This document shows, one piece after another, positions 22,300 through 33,081 of a DNA stretch of 45,738 nt. A program made the position numbers and the translations under genes. The stretch comes from Mnemiopsis leidyi (lineage: Eukaryota > Ctenophora > Tentaculata > Lobata > Bolinopsidae): NCBI GenBank assembly GCA_000226015.1, contig JH153727.1, positions 6,870 through 52,607 of the forward strand. The letters are read 5' to 3'. Position 1 is the first letter of the stretch, and every line of letters begins with the position of its first letter. The notes beneath the pieces are model-generated. The model was not told where the DNA came from, ran no database searches, and worked only from the letters and a program-made list of their open reading frames with translations.

Positions 22300-23071
22300 G
22301 ATTACTACTTGCGAGCCCATGCATCCCATAGAGCAAACCTGAAGATCAGGTTTCTCTTGACTCATGGTACAGGTAAGAGTTACAACCGTGATAACAATGT
22401 GGGTCACACACAGCCTTGTTTGGTTTTTGAGGGAATGGGGGTTGGAGCTTTTCTTGAATATAAACATTTTGGAAGGTGTCAGCAGGACAACAAATGGCTA
22501 ACTAACATATATTGAATCAGAGTGAGAGATACGATCAAGAATTCTTCAGCAAATATCTTGGTGATATCTCGATACTCGAAAAACAAACAAGCACAGGATA
22601 ATTACAAAAGCTGCCGGAGCATAAAATCGGCACAAGGGCACGACTCAAATAATACAGGTCACAAATGAGGGACACAATATTGATTACGAGAGCATGCTGG
22701 AACCAGACGCGTTATAACCCCTGACAGGGCACATGCCGTGACAATTTGGATGAAGTATATATTAAACACTGACAGATTATGTTACAGTGAATGGCAAGTG
22801 CAACAAGCATTGTACAACACAACACTGTTCAGCTCCATCCAAAACAATAAAATATAGTAGACCCCCAGCGAGGCTGAAAGAGCTATTCGACCCCGCTAGA
22901 GAAATCACTTCTGACTTACTATTCTACAATCTTTCAATGTCATATCCAATGTCAGCACTGCACTTAAAGTTAGCGTCCTGGTGCTTAGATTTTAAGATGT
23001 GGCGTTCTGAAGCACTTATACTTTACAACAAACTTAACGATAGGTGGTTAAAGGTTCGAGTTACTAAATAG
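22300..23071 (+). CDS. Possible two-exon 3' end, unrecognised
   Basis: A frame ending at 22372 with a strong donor (ACAG|GTAAGA) and containing LRAHASHRANLKIRFLLTHG joins in phase with exon 22788-23071 (acceptor ATGTTACAG, stop TAG), which contains CNKHCTTQHCSAPSKT, RPPARLKELFDPAREI and WRSEALILYNKLNDRWLK. The start of the first exon is not clear because a TGA lies at about 22292. Moderately coding-like, no family. Confidence 0.33.
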
Positions 23072-23493
23072 CGAGCAGTTTATTAGCTGCACCACGAGGA
23101 TGCCTTCAAGATCGTTTACCTGGTTGAAAAGTGACTCTGAACTAATAATAGATCAAGTACTTTGATCGAGAAGCGCCACATAGAGAAGATTAATCAATTT
23201 GTGACCTCCGTAGCAAAAATCCATTTGTGGAAAAAGTCGCGTCGTAGAAAAGAAAAATGAGACTGCACGGACCAGATGACTTTTGAAGGTAATCCTTAAT
23301 GTTGATCGTCTTTTTAAACGTGTGTAAAATTCAGGACGACATGATAATGCATGACTATAACCATCATATCCATGCCACATCACAAGATTTATGCGAATTT
23401 TGTTTAAATTCTTGCGAGCTTTTTTGCAGTTAATATCCTATCTGTGTCAGACTTCAACGTCATTACATAGATCATAATAGCGAATTACTGCAG

Positions 23494-23968
23494 GGCAAGA
23501 TAAAATACTGAAACTCTCAAACAAACCTCTTGAGGATGATGTGAAAGGACTTTTTCGCAGTTGGAAGAAGACAGAAATTCTGCTCAGCGTCCATCAAAGG
23601 AAACAAGGTACTCTACAGCAGAGCCGAACTTCCTTCCAATGATGGTGATATGCAATTCTTATCAACTTAATGAACTATAGCGTGCAAATTCTATCGGTTC
23701 GCTTGAGTCCATTGTGCGACACTGTCTCTAATAAAATGCGAATATGTACATGCAAAAGAGAATGGAAATATAACGAGTGGATCTTGCTGAAGTGGTATAT
23801 ATGCCGTGCAGGACAGTCGTGGAGCGATACTTAGAGAATTTGTTAAAAGTTTTAAAATACGGGTCGAGCTGTAGCGTTATAACGTTTAGTGGTGGAAACT
23901 TGTGGAGAAATATGAGACAATGCATATTGCGGTGTTTACCTTCAGTAAAACCGTCGACTATGTGCACG
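23494..23968 (+). CDS. Unrecognised plus-strand internal exons (23494-23607, 23778-23968)
   Basis: Exon 23494-23607 (acceptor TTACTGCAG, donor CAAG|GTACTC) encodes QDKILKLSNKPLEDDVKGLF then RSWKKTEILLSVHQRKQ. Exon 23778-23968 (weaker acceptor ATAACGAG, donor ACG|GTAAAT) continues in phase with DLAEVVYMPCRTVVERYLEN and CSVITFSGGNLWRNMRQ. Phases match across the 170-nt intron. The first exon is the better supported. No domain recognised, flanking exons not found. Confidence 0.4.
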
Positions 23969-23989
23969 GTAAATGAGAATCGTTAAAGA

Positions 23990-24660
23990 CGTTATAGCGG
24001 TTAATGGTTATGAACTTGAAGAATATTACAGCTTAAATGGCGTCACAACTTGATAAAGATATATTGTTTTAAAAAACGTGGGCGATTTTCAGTTCATATT
24101 AGCCTATGTGGCTTAAGTTGTAAGTAAAAGTCTGTGGACCCAAATGATTGTCTCATATGACTGCATTTAAACTATTTAAAGAGAGAAAGAGTGATGAATA
24201 TATGGGTAAAGATTACTAAAATTAATGTTATAAGTGGATAACCCAACAATATATCCGTAAAAAGCATAATAATTCAAAAAAACAGTTATACACAGCATTA
24301 ATGCATTATCATAAAAAAATGCTTCAACAATTTCAAGAGTTATAAGCTTTCAGTTATCCTCTAAATTACAAGTCAAGTCATGTGATGGCATGTAACTTAA
24401 CCACAGTTCAGGAACAGTTTAACATATTATGACGTTCCACAGAATGACTTGTACTTCTGATATCAAGTCACACGCATATCGCTGATATCATTAAGTATCT
24501 AGGGATTTCTGACATTCTGACAACTGATGTAGGATTTGATATAGCTGTGCTGGTATAATTTTAAAATATGGTGCTTAAACTTCCTTACAAATATCAAAAT
24601 ATTAGATCTTAATCTATTTACCACGACAATCGTGAAGAAATAAAGCAGGATAGTCAGAAC
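23990..24660. other. Intergenic, nothing seen
   Basis: AT-rich, no coding frame above about 30 codons with splice support, no repeat noted. Confidence 0.4.
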
Positions 24661-24686
24661 TGACTAGTATGATAGAAGCAATGCGC

Positions 24687-24835
24687 AACACTGCGCAGCT
24701 CCAACACTTCGCGGCTGCAATGGGCAGCTCCAACACTGCGCAGCTCCAACACTGCGCAGCTCCAACACTGCGCAGCTCCAACACTGCGCAGATCCATTCA
24801 TCCAACACTGCGCAGCTGCAATGCGCAACAACGTG
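24687..24835 (+). repeat. 16-bp tandem repeat array
   Basis: Unit CAGCTCCAACACTGCG, perfect in the middle copies (about 24725-24790), with degenerate or interrupted copies on both sides. Each junction forms CTGCGCAG, an 8-bp palindrome. Confidence 0.9.
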
Positions 24836-24851
24836 CAGGGTCTCAAATTTT

Positions 24852-25891
24852 TTAAGGACAGGTACTGATAGGTACTTTCGAAAGTAATTGTCGTTTATAA
24901 GAGACATGATCTGTCTCCAGTCTATGAGAACTTAACCTCACTTGCAGAAGTACTTGTCGTTTATAAGAGACATGATCTGTCTCCAGTCTATGAGAACTTA
25001 AACTCACTTGCAGAAGTACTTGTCGTTTATAAGAGACATGATCTGTCTCCAGTCTATGAGAACTTAAACTCACTTGCAGAAGTACTTGTCGTTTATAAGA
25101 GACATGATCTGTCTCCAGTCTATGAGAACTTAAACTCACTTGCAGAAGTACTTGTCGTTTATAAGAGACATGATCGTGTNNNNNNNNNNNNNNNNNNNNN
25201 NNNNNNNNNNNNNNNNNNNNNNNNNNNNNNNNNNNNNNNNNNNNNNNNNNNNNNNNNNNNNNNNNNNNNNNNNNNNNNNNNNNNNNNNNNNNNNNNNNNN
25301 NNNNNNNNNNNNNNNNNNNNNNNNNNNNNNNNNNNNNNNNNNNNNNNNNNNNNNNNNNNNNNNNNNNNNNNNNNNNNNNNNNNNNNNNNNNNNNNNNNNN
25401 NNNNNNNNNNNNNNNNNNNNNNNNNNNNNNNNNNNNNNNNNNNNNNNNNNNNNNNNNNNNNNNNNNNNNNNNNNNNNNNNNNNNNNNNNNNNNNNNNNNN
25501 NNNNNNNNNNNNNNNNNNNNNNNNNNNNNNNNNNNNNNNNNNNNNNNNNNNNAAGTACTTGTCGTTTATAAGAGACATGATCTGTCTCCAGTCTATGAGA
25601 ACTTAAACTCACTTGCAGAAGTACTTGTCGTTTATAAGAGACATGATCTGTCTCCAGTCTATGAGAACTTAAACTCACTTGCAGAAGTACTTGTCGTTTA
25701 TAAGAGACATTATCTGTCTCCAGTCTACCAAAACCGGAACTGTTGAGGGCTCCTTGACCATTATCCTCGCAGGAACCAAATGTCGGGACATCAACTAAGC
25801 AGAGCTGGATAGATGCTTTGTTAAACAGAAATAAGTGTTCACTTGGGATGCATGCTAGTGGCGCAATTTTAAGTTGAATCGAATTTGACAA
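24852..25891 (-). CDS. Possible repeat protein made of 22-residue units, gap inside
   Basis: On the minus strand, ATG at 25891 opens a 54-residue non-repetitive leader (SIQLKIAPLACIPSEHLFLF, VDVPTFGSCEDNGQGALN) that reads straight into 22-residue repeats (core RLETDHVSYKRQVLLQV), then beyond the gap the repeats continue and end in KVPISTCP and a stop at 24852. Frames on the two sides of the gap do not match as assembled, but gap length is unreliable. The plus strand of the unit is also open (VVYKRHDLSPVYEN...), ending soon after the last copy, so the coding strand, or whether it is coding at all, is not settled. Confidence 0.3.
24889..25725. repeat. 66-bp minisatellite interrupted by an assembly gap
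   Basis: The left block has TCGTTTATAAGAGACATGATC starts at 24891, 24957, 25023, 25089 and 25155; the right block has starts at 25562, 25628 and 25694. Period exactly 66, copies nearly identical. Each unit carries the dyad GAGACATGATCTGTCTC. The offset across the gap is not a multiple of 66, so the N count is not the true length and copy number is unknown. Confidence 0.95.
25180..25552. other. Assembly gap (N run)
   Basis: 373 Ns within the 66-bp minisatellite; probably a collapsed repeat. Confidence 0.99.
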
Positions 25892-25965
25892 ATAATTTGT
25901 GGCAATTCAGATAAAATCCCTGTATAAGTTGAAGCTGATGAAAACGAAAATTACATGCAAAAATT

Positions 25966-26260
25966 CTAAGACTGGCAACGACTCCTCGGTGGGTTACAGG
26001 ACCAAAAACTTTTAAAAATCCCCTGAGACGTTGAGATCATTTTCCATGAAGCAAATCGGTGCAGCTTAACGAACGCTGAACGATCACTTTTGTCACCATA
26101 ACGATGCCACGAACCTTTAAAACTAATCGAGCAGAGGAAAGCAGCAGATTCAGCACTGGGCGAGGAGCACCACAAATTGCTGCAACTTTGCAAGTACAGT
26201 GGACCGCCCAAATATTATTGTAAACGCAGAGCTCATCTCTTCAAAACTTCAATGTGGTGA
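25966..26260 (+). pseudogene. Degraded coding-like frame with two stops
   Basis: One plus frame of about 95 codons with two internal stops contains DWQRLLGGLQDQKLLKI, LKLIEQRKAADSALGEEHHK and LLQLCKYSGPPKYYCKR. The opposite strand has an 81-codon frame over the same bases. Likely a relic of a gene or mobile element; family not recognised. Confidence 0.25.
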
Positions 26261-26677
26261 CCTATTAGCTGGGCTACTTGATTCCTCTTAGCGGCTGATA
26301 GTATTTGCATGCACTGCAGGGAATCTTAATTTTAGAAGTAATCTTGGAAACTAGCTAATGCATATTATTTCAGATTCAATAGCGGGCTAAATCTGCTAAT
26401 CTGAGGTCTGCAAACCATGTCATTGTAAATTGAATTTTAAATCTTATATGCCTATATGAGACCAAACCATCCTAATCTGAAGGTGCCTAAAACTAGAGAG
26501 CCACACTATTTTAAAAGTATTCAATGAGACATACAGCGACAAAAAAGCAAGAATAGATCTTTCATATAAGAGAAGCACGGAAAAATTCACTTATTGTGAA
26601 ATTTCGAGCCTTTTCGGAGTTTCGGTAAGTTTAAATAGACGGTTGGATCAGTATTCAAAAGATGTTTAATTCTTTAC

Positions 26678-26846
26678 CATCAACAAGGGCAAAGTAAAAC
26701 AAGTCCACAGATTCAATACGAAGTGCACGACTACGAGTACACCTGTTCAGATAGTATCGTTGTATCTTTGACGAAGCGAGAACTTCAACTACATAAGACC
26801 GAATATCGACTGTTGTATAAAACACATTGCGAACTTTGCTAGGCAT
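26678..26846 (-). CDS. Candidate first coding exon, minus strand
   Basis: ATG at 26846 reads MPSKVRNVFYTTVDIRSYVV, then SSKIQRYYLNRCTRSRALRI and VDLFYFALVDG to a donor GATG|GTAAAG (phase 1). Upstream on the same strand are ATTGG (CCAAT box) and CACGTG (26907-26912) within 100 nt, a promoter-like arrangement. If the donor is not used the frame stops a few codons later. Downstream exons would lie toward 26200; none confirmed. Confidence 0.4.
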
Positions 26847-26899
26847 GTCCGGCAGCACAGGATATTAATTAGCTGAGTTGTACCGGAGAACAATCGTGT

Positions 26900-26935
26900 C
26901 AAGCACCACGTGATCTCGTAACGTGACCAATTCGA
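26900..26935 (-). promoter_or_regulatory. CCAAT/E-box promoter candidate
   Basis: Minus strand reads ATTGGTCACGTTACGAG followed by ATCACGTGGTGC, about 55-85 nt upstream of ATG 26846. Confidence 0.4.
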
Positions 26936-26939
26936 TTTA

Positions 26940-27713
26940 TTTTCGCTGCTTTTCGGGGGAATTTCGATCCTTAAATCGCAAAAATGTGCGCGTTTAATGC
27001 TTCACTTTCACCGTTTTTCTACTTCAAGCAAATTATTTCCGTCTTTACGTGTAAGGAAATAACTAAAAGTGGCATCAATGGCATGCTAAAGACAGCACGC
27101 TGGCGATTAAGTACAAACGGAATCTTTGAACGGAATAAAGAAATAATTTTGGAGGGTATTTGATTCAGTATGCGATGTTTATCCTTGCACGAACAAGCAC
27201 AAAGTCGTTTTGAACTGATTGATCAGTAGTTTTAGTTATCAAAGTATTTGCAAAAGAGGAAAGTTGAGAAGATGTGCTTGAATTTTGTACAGCAGCGCGC
27301 ACCCTCCCGTCATTTTATTCTTCGCTTCGAATGAGGGTCGGACAAAGTCAGACAACTTGAATTTTGTAATGTCATGGTTACATTAAATCTTGATTGTAAG
27401 GTTGCAATTGTTGACAGTAAATCTTATCCAAATTTTAAATTCGATTCTCATCGACATGAGAAGCTGAAGTTGCAGATCTGATAAAAACTTATACACTGCC
27501 AAGCACTTGGCCACTTGCCCATGTTGCCTGACGGCTCATCAGTCATCTCCCATGGGTATCAGATGATAAGTTTCAAACAAGGAAAAATCTTTCATAATAG
27601 CATCTAGCTTTGATTACAACTTAATAAAGCCTGTTGAGTATTATTGTAACGAATCGACAACCCAATCTGGGAACATTAAAACGGATAACGTGAGACATAA
27701 TGAGAGCTTCTAG
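26940..27713. other. Intergenic, nothing firm
   Basis: No supported exon or repeat. Slight CpG enrichment at 26960-27010 and 27290-27350. Confidence 0.35.
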
Positions 27714-27851
27714 ATCCAGCTAAAAGTCGGATCCTCCATCTGCCATCTGCCGAAGGACATTCATGACAATAAGGGGTCAGGTTACAACCCATTCCAGCAA
27801 ACAATCATGTTCGTTGTCATGGTGACCGCACATGTTCCAATTTACAAATAA
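27714..27851 (+). CDS. Candidate terminal exon with a hydrophobic segment
   Basis: Acceptor GAGCTTCTAG, then 45 codons to TAA: IQLKVGSSICHLPKDIHDNK, GSGYNPFQQTIMFVVMVTAH, VPIYK. The stretch TIMFVVMVTA could be a membrane segment. No upstream partner found. Confidence 0.38.
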   Translation: MQLKVGSSICHLPKDIHDNKGSGYNPFQQTIMFVVMVTAHVPIYK

Positions 27852-28336
27852 TCACCTTCCTTTGTACAGCTGGTCTGATTAACTCCTTGATCTAAAATAC
27901 GCTGGTACGTTGTCACCCGGCAAACAGCAGCTGCATTGTGTTGTGCTGTGATTAAGCCAAAACGACTTTAAAAGATATCAAGATAGAATGAATGAAATAC
28001 AAGTGCTTTTAGTTATAGAATAATGTTTATATAATAATGTTTATCTAATTTTATAGAATTATGGACGAGTGCTTCTAGATAAGTAGGTAGAACTCAAAAT
28101 TTACTTATCAACCTTTTTTTAAATTTTAATGGAGCTTACATATAGTAGACAGATTCTATCTAAACTTTTCATAATGACAAGGCCATAATTAACGGATTCG
28201 AACTTGAAGTTCATCAAAAATAAATTCATTTCTGTCTTTAAAAGTTAAAATACAGATTAAATTATTCAAGGGAATCTGTAAATGCAATACAGCAATTTAC
28301 GTAATCAGAACGTAATGACAGAACACAAGTATATTC

Positions 28337-28890
28337 TCAGGAATAACAGACAACTTTGAAAGTTTCGAGGGCCCTGAATAGTAACATCATGACATTCGTA
28401 TCTCATTTAAACGCAGTTATGCTGAACGATCTAAAAGAAGTGTTAACTCACCGAAAGTGGTAGCGAGTAGCAATGCTCTGTAAGATTACACTCCAATCAA
28501 GCTCTTGATGTCTTCTTCCTCTGTTCATTCTCAATGTTGTGTTTGGTCTACATCATATTTCTAGAACAATCATAAGGTGGTAAAATTTCCTTATTTCATA
28601 CATCTGTAGCTATAGTGATACCAATAACGTTCAAAATGATTCGGCGAAAATTCAAGCAATCGCGAAATCAGAAGATGGCAAAAATTGCGCTTGAAATTGA
28701 AGTTTTAAACAAGCAAAACTAGCTTTTAAACCATTCCCGGTGACATCTGCATGACAGTAGCTGGTGGCACCCGGTCAGCAACAGAAAACATAACAACTTT
28801 TAAAAACACCTCCTTCCCAAAATCACACATTCGAGAGTACAGAAGTATTCTTATCGCCAACACCTGGAGATAGCCACCCATTATTACAAA
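28337..28890 (-). CDS. Candidate minus-strand gene end with a 26-nt micro-exon
   Basis: Exon ending at 28864 (RRIDTRSCFFVIMGGYLQ, donor CTCCAG|GTGTTG), exon 28477-28452 (26 nt, acceptor AATCTTACAG, donor TTCG|GTGAGT, SIATRYHF), exon 28373-28337 (acceptor TTACTATTCAG, ALETFKVVCYS, stop TGA). Phases match. The middle exon has the strongest splice signals. If the first donor is not used, its frame continues to a stop at 28726. Upper boundary of the first exon uncertain (acceptor GATACCAG at about 28906, or ATG at about 28881). Confidence 0.35.
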
Positions 28891-28976
28891 GAAACATGAT
28901 CTGGTATCGATCCGACGATACAACAGAGGGTGGATATATTGTTGAAGGTTTAACAATCCTGATACGATTATCCCAG

Positions 28977-29209
28977 GATTGCGGGCTGGTTGGTGTTATT
29001 ACTGCGCTTCAATCGTCTCTGTTTACGAAGATCGCTCCAAGCTGTGCACGTCAACCTGGCCGGGTTGGTCAGATAATTGTTCGGGGTGGCAGCAGGGGAT
29101 CAGCAGATCAGTCCATCAAGCCTCAACTAGAGGAAAAGAGGCAAAATATGAGCATGAAACGAAGTTTAACAGTTTCTTTTTAATAGCAGATATAGTGAAG
29201 TGTCGACTT
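28977..29209 (+). CDS. Candidate Cys/Trp-rich internal exon
   Basis: Strong acceptor (GATTATCCCAG) and strong donor (CTT|GTAAGT) bound a 77-codon frame beginning LRAGWCYYCASIVSVYEDRS and KLCTSTWPGWSDNCSGWQQG, ending SFFLIADIVKCRL. The four early cysteines suggest an extracellular disulfide-bonded module. A second frame is open (VITALQSSLFTKIAPSCAR...) to a stop at 29181 and cannot be excluded. Confidence 0.38.
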
Positions 29210-32037
29210 GTAAGTATAGGACTATAGGTTGCATCCGCCTTACTTAAAACTTTAATACGGAAGTAATGTAAATGAATAATGATGGTGGAATAATACGGAA
29301 GGAACGAAAAATATCAATTTAACAGAATAACGCTCAAATCATAAAGAATAACGCAAAATCATTAAAAAGCATTAAGAATAACGCATTACAAAAAATGTAA
29401 TCTCGCGTACGTCAATGTGAACATCTTGCTATCTTATCAATATCAATGTTATCTCAATACGGACGAGAGGTATAAATGTTTCTCCTGCACTCTCTGAAAT
29501 TGCAATAAACAGGGGGACTATATGCAACCGTGACTAAGCAACCGTGACTAGGCAACCCAGCTCAGACATGCTCTGTAAGATGCTATCTGCCTGTTATTCA
29601 ACTAGTATATCACAAATTTAATAATGCAGCTCCATTATCAAGATTTGTGCAGGAAAGGAAACCGTTGTAGAAAGATGGAAATATAGATTTATAAGAATCT
29701 TGAATTACCCAATACAAATTTTGAACAGTAAGTTCAGTGGAAATGTATAATCAATCAGGTGGCGGTAAAGCTTGTAAAATTTGATTGATGCTAGCAAGCT
29801 GCCGCGAAGCTGAAATTGATGGGAAAACCGCTGAACAAAGAGAAGATGAGAGGAACAAAAACTCCATGTCTGTTATATGTTGCTTCTCAATGAATGATTA
29901 TCATGCAAATGTAATATGTCTATCGGTGAAAGAGCTACGGTGATATCGCGATCGTATCAAATCTAAGATAGCAACTTTATATCTTTAATCTGATACGCCT
30001 CGTTTGAGTACGAAGAAGACGACTTTCCCGTGAATGTGAGAAAATAAACTAACTATCACGTCTTAACATCATTGTTCTGCTGGTTGAATACGATTCATGA
30101 ATTTGTAACTATTATGTCAACATCAGCGAGATCTTTTAATCCAGAATGATTGTAGACAAATGATGCCTAATAATAATTCTAGTCTCCATTGATAACTCTT
30201 GATAACTCTAGTTCCCATTGGTCGTCGAAACGAGTGTCCGTAACATAAAGGAATATTTAATAATCATGACGCGGTGGGTACACGAACATTTGAAGGAAAC
30301 ATTTTTGCACAGAGAATCTGAGAATATCAGAAATGCGTCAACAGTGCGTCTATCTATAAAAATATCTATCGTGAAGCAATCCGCCCTGTAGAGTAAATCA
30401 CGTGATCTACAAAAAGAACACTTCATCTCCATACAAATTGCCCGCTGATCGTTTACTTGACACTAAAGCTATAGACTAAGGACATCCTTGTGTCGGAACT
30501 CCTATGAACAATTACGTACTGCAGGTGCTAGCTTGTATTTTATAACTCTGCGTAGGATTTAGCAATTTATTTTATTTCGAAAACACTGCAACGTTTAAAA
30601 TTTAGATTCCAACACAAATTCCAGCAAAATCGGCGGCCAAAAAAATAGTTACTGCCATCTACTAGATTTTGGAAGGTGGGTTGGATAACTTAACCAAGAA
30701 ATGAAGTTGTTCTTATAACTATTACAAACGCTAAAAAGAGCATTAATCAACCAACGACTAAAAAAATATTTATAGATTATGCTATTGGGGACAAAGAAAT
30801 AAAACAAAACAAGCCGCATATCTAAAGACCGATTACTTACATGACAAGTATTTTTGTCAAGCTCGCATCTGGTGTTTTATTAGTAAACAAAGTCATGTGT
30901 CTAACTTGTTTCATGAATTACCAACAACAGTTAGGATGTAATTGGTACGGTGTGTCGAGTTTTACGGACACCGCTTAACTTTCAAAGAAGCAGAAGAACT
31001 AGAGTTCGAGGAAAATTGCTTCAGTATAAGATTTAAAAGTCAGTATAAGATTTAAAAGTCAACTGTTTAAAAACATCCCCATTGTCGACCAACAATAAAG
31101 TAACACCGAACAATGGCCGGATACCAAGCAGGATTTTCACTCAGAGTAAAGTTGGGAGTGGTGTCTGTGTGAGTGAAGATGGGCAGAGGGAGGTAGAAGA
31201 GACCAGATATATCAGTACACAACAACACGAAGATTAATTAAAACATCTTTAGACGCAAGGTGCACGCTCACGTGGTACGTTTAACAGCTTTGTGTGCGGG
31301 GGTAGAGGCGTGAGTTATCCGGCTCTGCCAACTGATCGATCAGCTAGTAGATAACTATGTAATCAGTAATGACTTTCCCGTAATTTAGATACAGACTACA
31401 AGTATGCATTGCAATGAATCTTTTATGCGTCTAACTGTGACTTGCATTTCCTTTAAATACGGACATCAGACAGTCTTTAGGACAAAATGAAGTAAATTTC
31501 GGATTTGTGATGTAAACTTTTAAAGCAACATCCACTAAATAAGGTGGCTTAGAGTGAGCCAACAAAAAGGAAACAAGAAATTAGAAATCACGTTGGTATT
31601 ATGACTGTTGGCGTATTAGTCGGCAAGATAAGAGGCACTGGAAATCAACATTACTTACTTATGCAATTAACATTCATAGTTTCATACCAAATAGTAAATA
31701 CCTAGATGAGTTGAACTCAACAAGTTTCGATCCTTTGTACCAAAACTGATTTCCGGCATAACATGAGTCATAAAACACAGCTCCTTCAGCCGATCTTAAC
31801 AGACTTACATTTTTAAAACGATTACCCGGCCGCTATTTAAGGTAAGCAGTTGCATGATCGGTCGCGCTTTTACTTTATGTCACGGTAGACGCAGTTGTTG
31901 TGGAACTTGAAGCTTCCGAAATGCGAACGCGCGCTACATAAAAGTACAAATCAGTACATGATTCTTCAAATCTCAGACATTTTCAAAACTCCAAAATACA
32001 CGTAAATACAAGTGAACTGAGTTGGATGTGATCCTAA
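29210..32037. other. 2.8 kb without a supported gene
   Basis: Contains an unsupported 74-codon minus frame at 30208-30432 (Cys-rich) and CACGTG at 30399 and 31269. About 29320-29400 is a short A-rich direct repeat (AATAACGCA(A/T)). 31850-31960 is CpG-richer and leads into the gene starting at 32038. Confidence 0.35.
31934..31943 (+). promoter_or_regulatory. TATA-like element of the 32038 gene
   Basis: CTACATAAAAG about 100 nt upstream of the ATG, within a CpG-richer patch (GAACGCGCGC just before it). Confidence 0.4.
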
Positions 32038-32202
32038 ATGGCCTATCAAGTGACTCTGAAGCAGGGACAATTCAGGAGCTCGGGCCTTCGGGCCCTAATT
32101 AAGGCATTTTTCGGGATTTTGGCCATTCTGGCCGTCCTGGACCTTGGAGAAGCTCGTTTTCCGGCCAATTTGTACAAATTTTGCGACAATTACCTACGAG
32201 AG
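32038..32202 (+). CDS. First exon of a secreted or signal-anchored protein
   Basis: ATG to donor GAG|GTAAGT (perfect consensus), 55 codons, phase 0. N-terminal basic region (residues 1-22), hydrophobic core AFFGILAILAVLDL (about 23-36), then GEARFPANLYKFCDNYLRE with a plausible signal cleavage after GEA. The frame would run on to 32403 unspliced, but the donor and the drop in coding character argue for splicing. Rest of the gene not located; family unknown. Confidence 0.55.
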
Positions 32203-32830
32203 GTAAGTTTGAATTTTGACCATGTTAAATGTTTCTGGTTTCATACAATCTTGGCACATCTACCCCTTACTGGCAATAATAGAATAATGCTACGTGAAAT
32301 GGGCCATGGCGCGATTTTCAATATGCAGGCCTTAAGCAACTGCATTATGCTCAATGCTTTCGCCTTTCAGTTAGTCAAATTCCGTTACCAAAGATCATAC
32401 TGACTTACTGAATTACCTGTCGCTTGAAACTTTGCGTCACATCAACCATAGTAGGTCAATTTAAATAACACTTACAGAAGTTCCATGTGGCTTTTGCCTT
32501 TTTATGTCTGTTAATCTTACTGGAATAGTGGAATATCTATCGCATCAGAGTCTCACAATGTAACATCGTAGCACCACGTCATTGTCGGCCATTGTTACAC
32601 ACTGTAGTATTTAACGTTTACAACTAGCCACTGGTTATTATATTGTCCGATTGGTTTGTAGCTCTAAATTCTGCGATTTAAACTTGTAAAGTAGACTTGG
32701 TGCAGACACTTTTCATTTTTTGGAAAGCAAATGATTTGACAAAAGCTCGTAGATATAATCGCATTGTAGTGCTAGCAATTATTGTTTGATCGTGTTTTGT
32801 CAAATTATAACATAATTTATAATTTTTAAC

Positions 32831-33040
32831 AGTTACTTACAGTTACTTACTGTTACTTACAGTTACTTACTGTTACTTACAGTTGCTTACAGTTACTTAC
32901 AGTTACTTACAGTTACTTTCAGCTACTTTCAGTTACTTATAGTTACTTTCAGCTACTAACAGTTACTTACAGTTACTTACAGATACTTACAGCTACTTAC
33001 AGTTACTTTCAGTTACTTACAGTTACTTACAGTTACTTAC
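32831..33040. repeat. 21-copy decamer array, minus strand reads as 5' splice sites
   Basis: Exactly 21 units of 10 bp, consensus AGTTACTTAC, no indels. On the minus strand the unit is GTAAGTAACT; 15 of 21 copies keep GTAAG. The array starts about 40 nt inside the minus-strand intron that follows donor 33081-33076. Confidence 0.95.
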
Positions 33041-33081
33041 AGTCACAGGACAATTTCTCTAAAATCTATATCTGTACTTAC

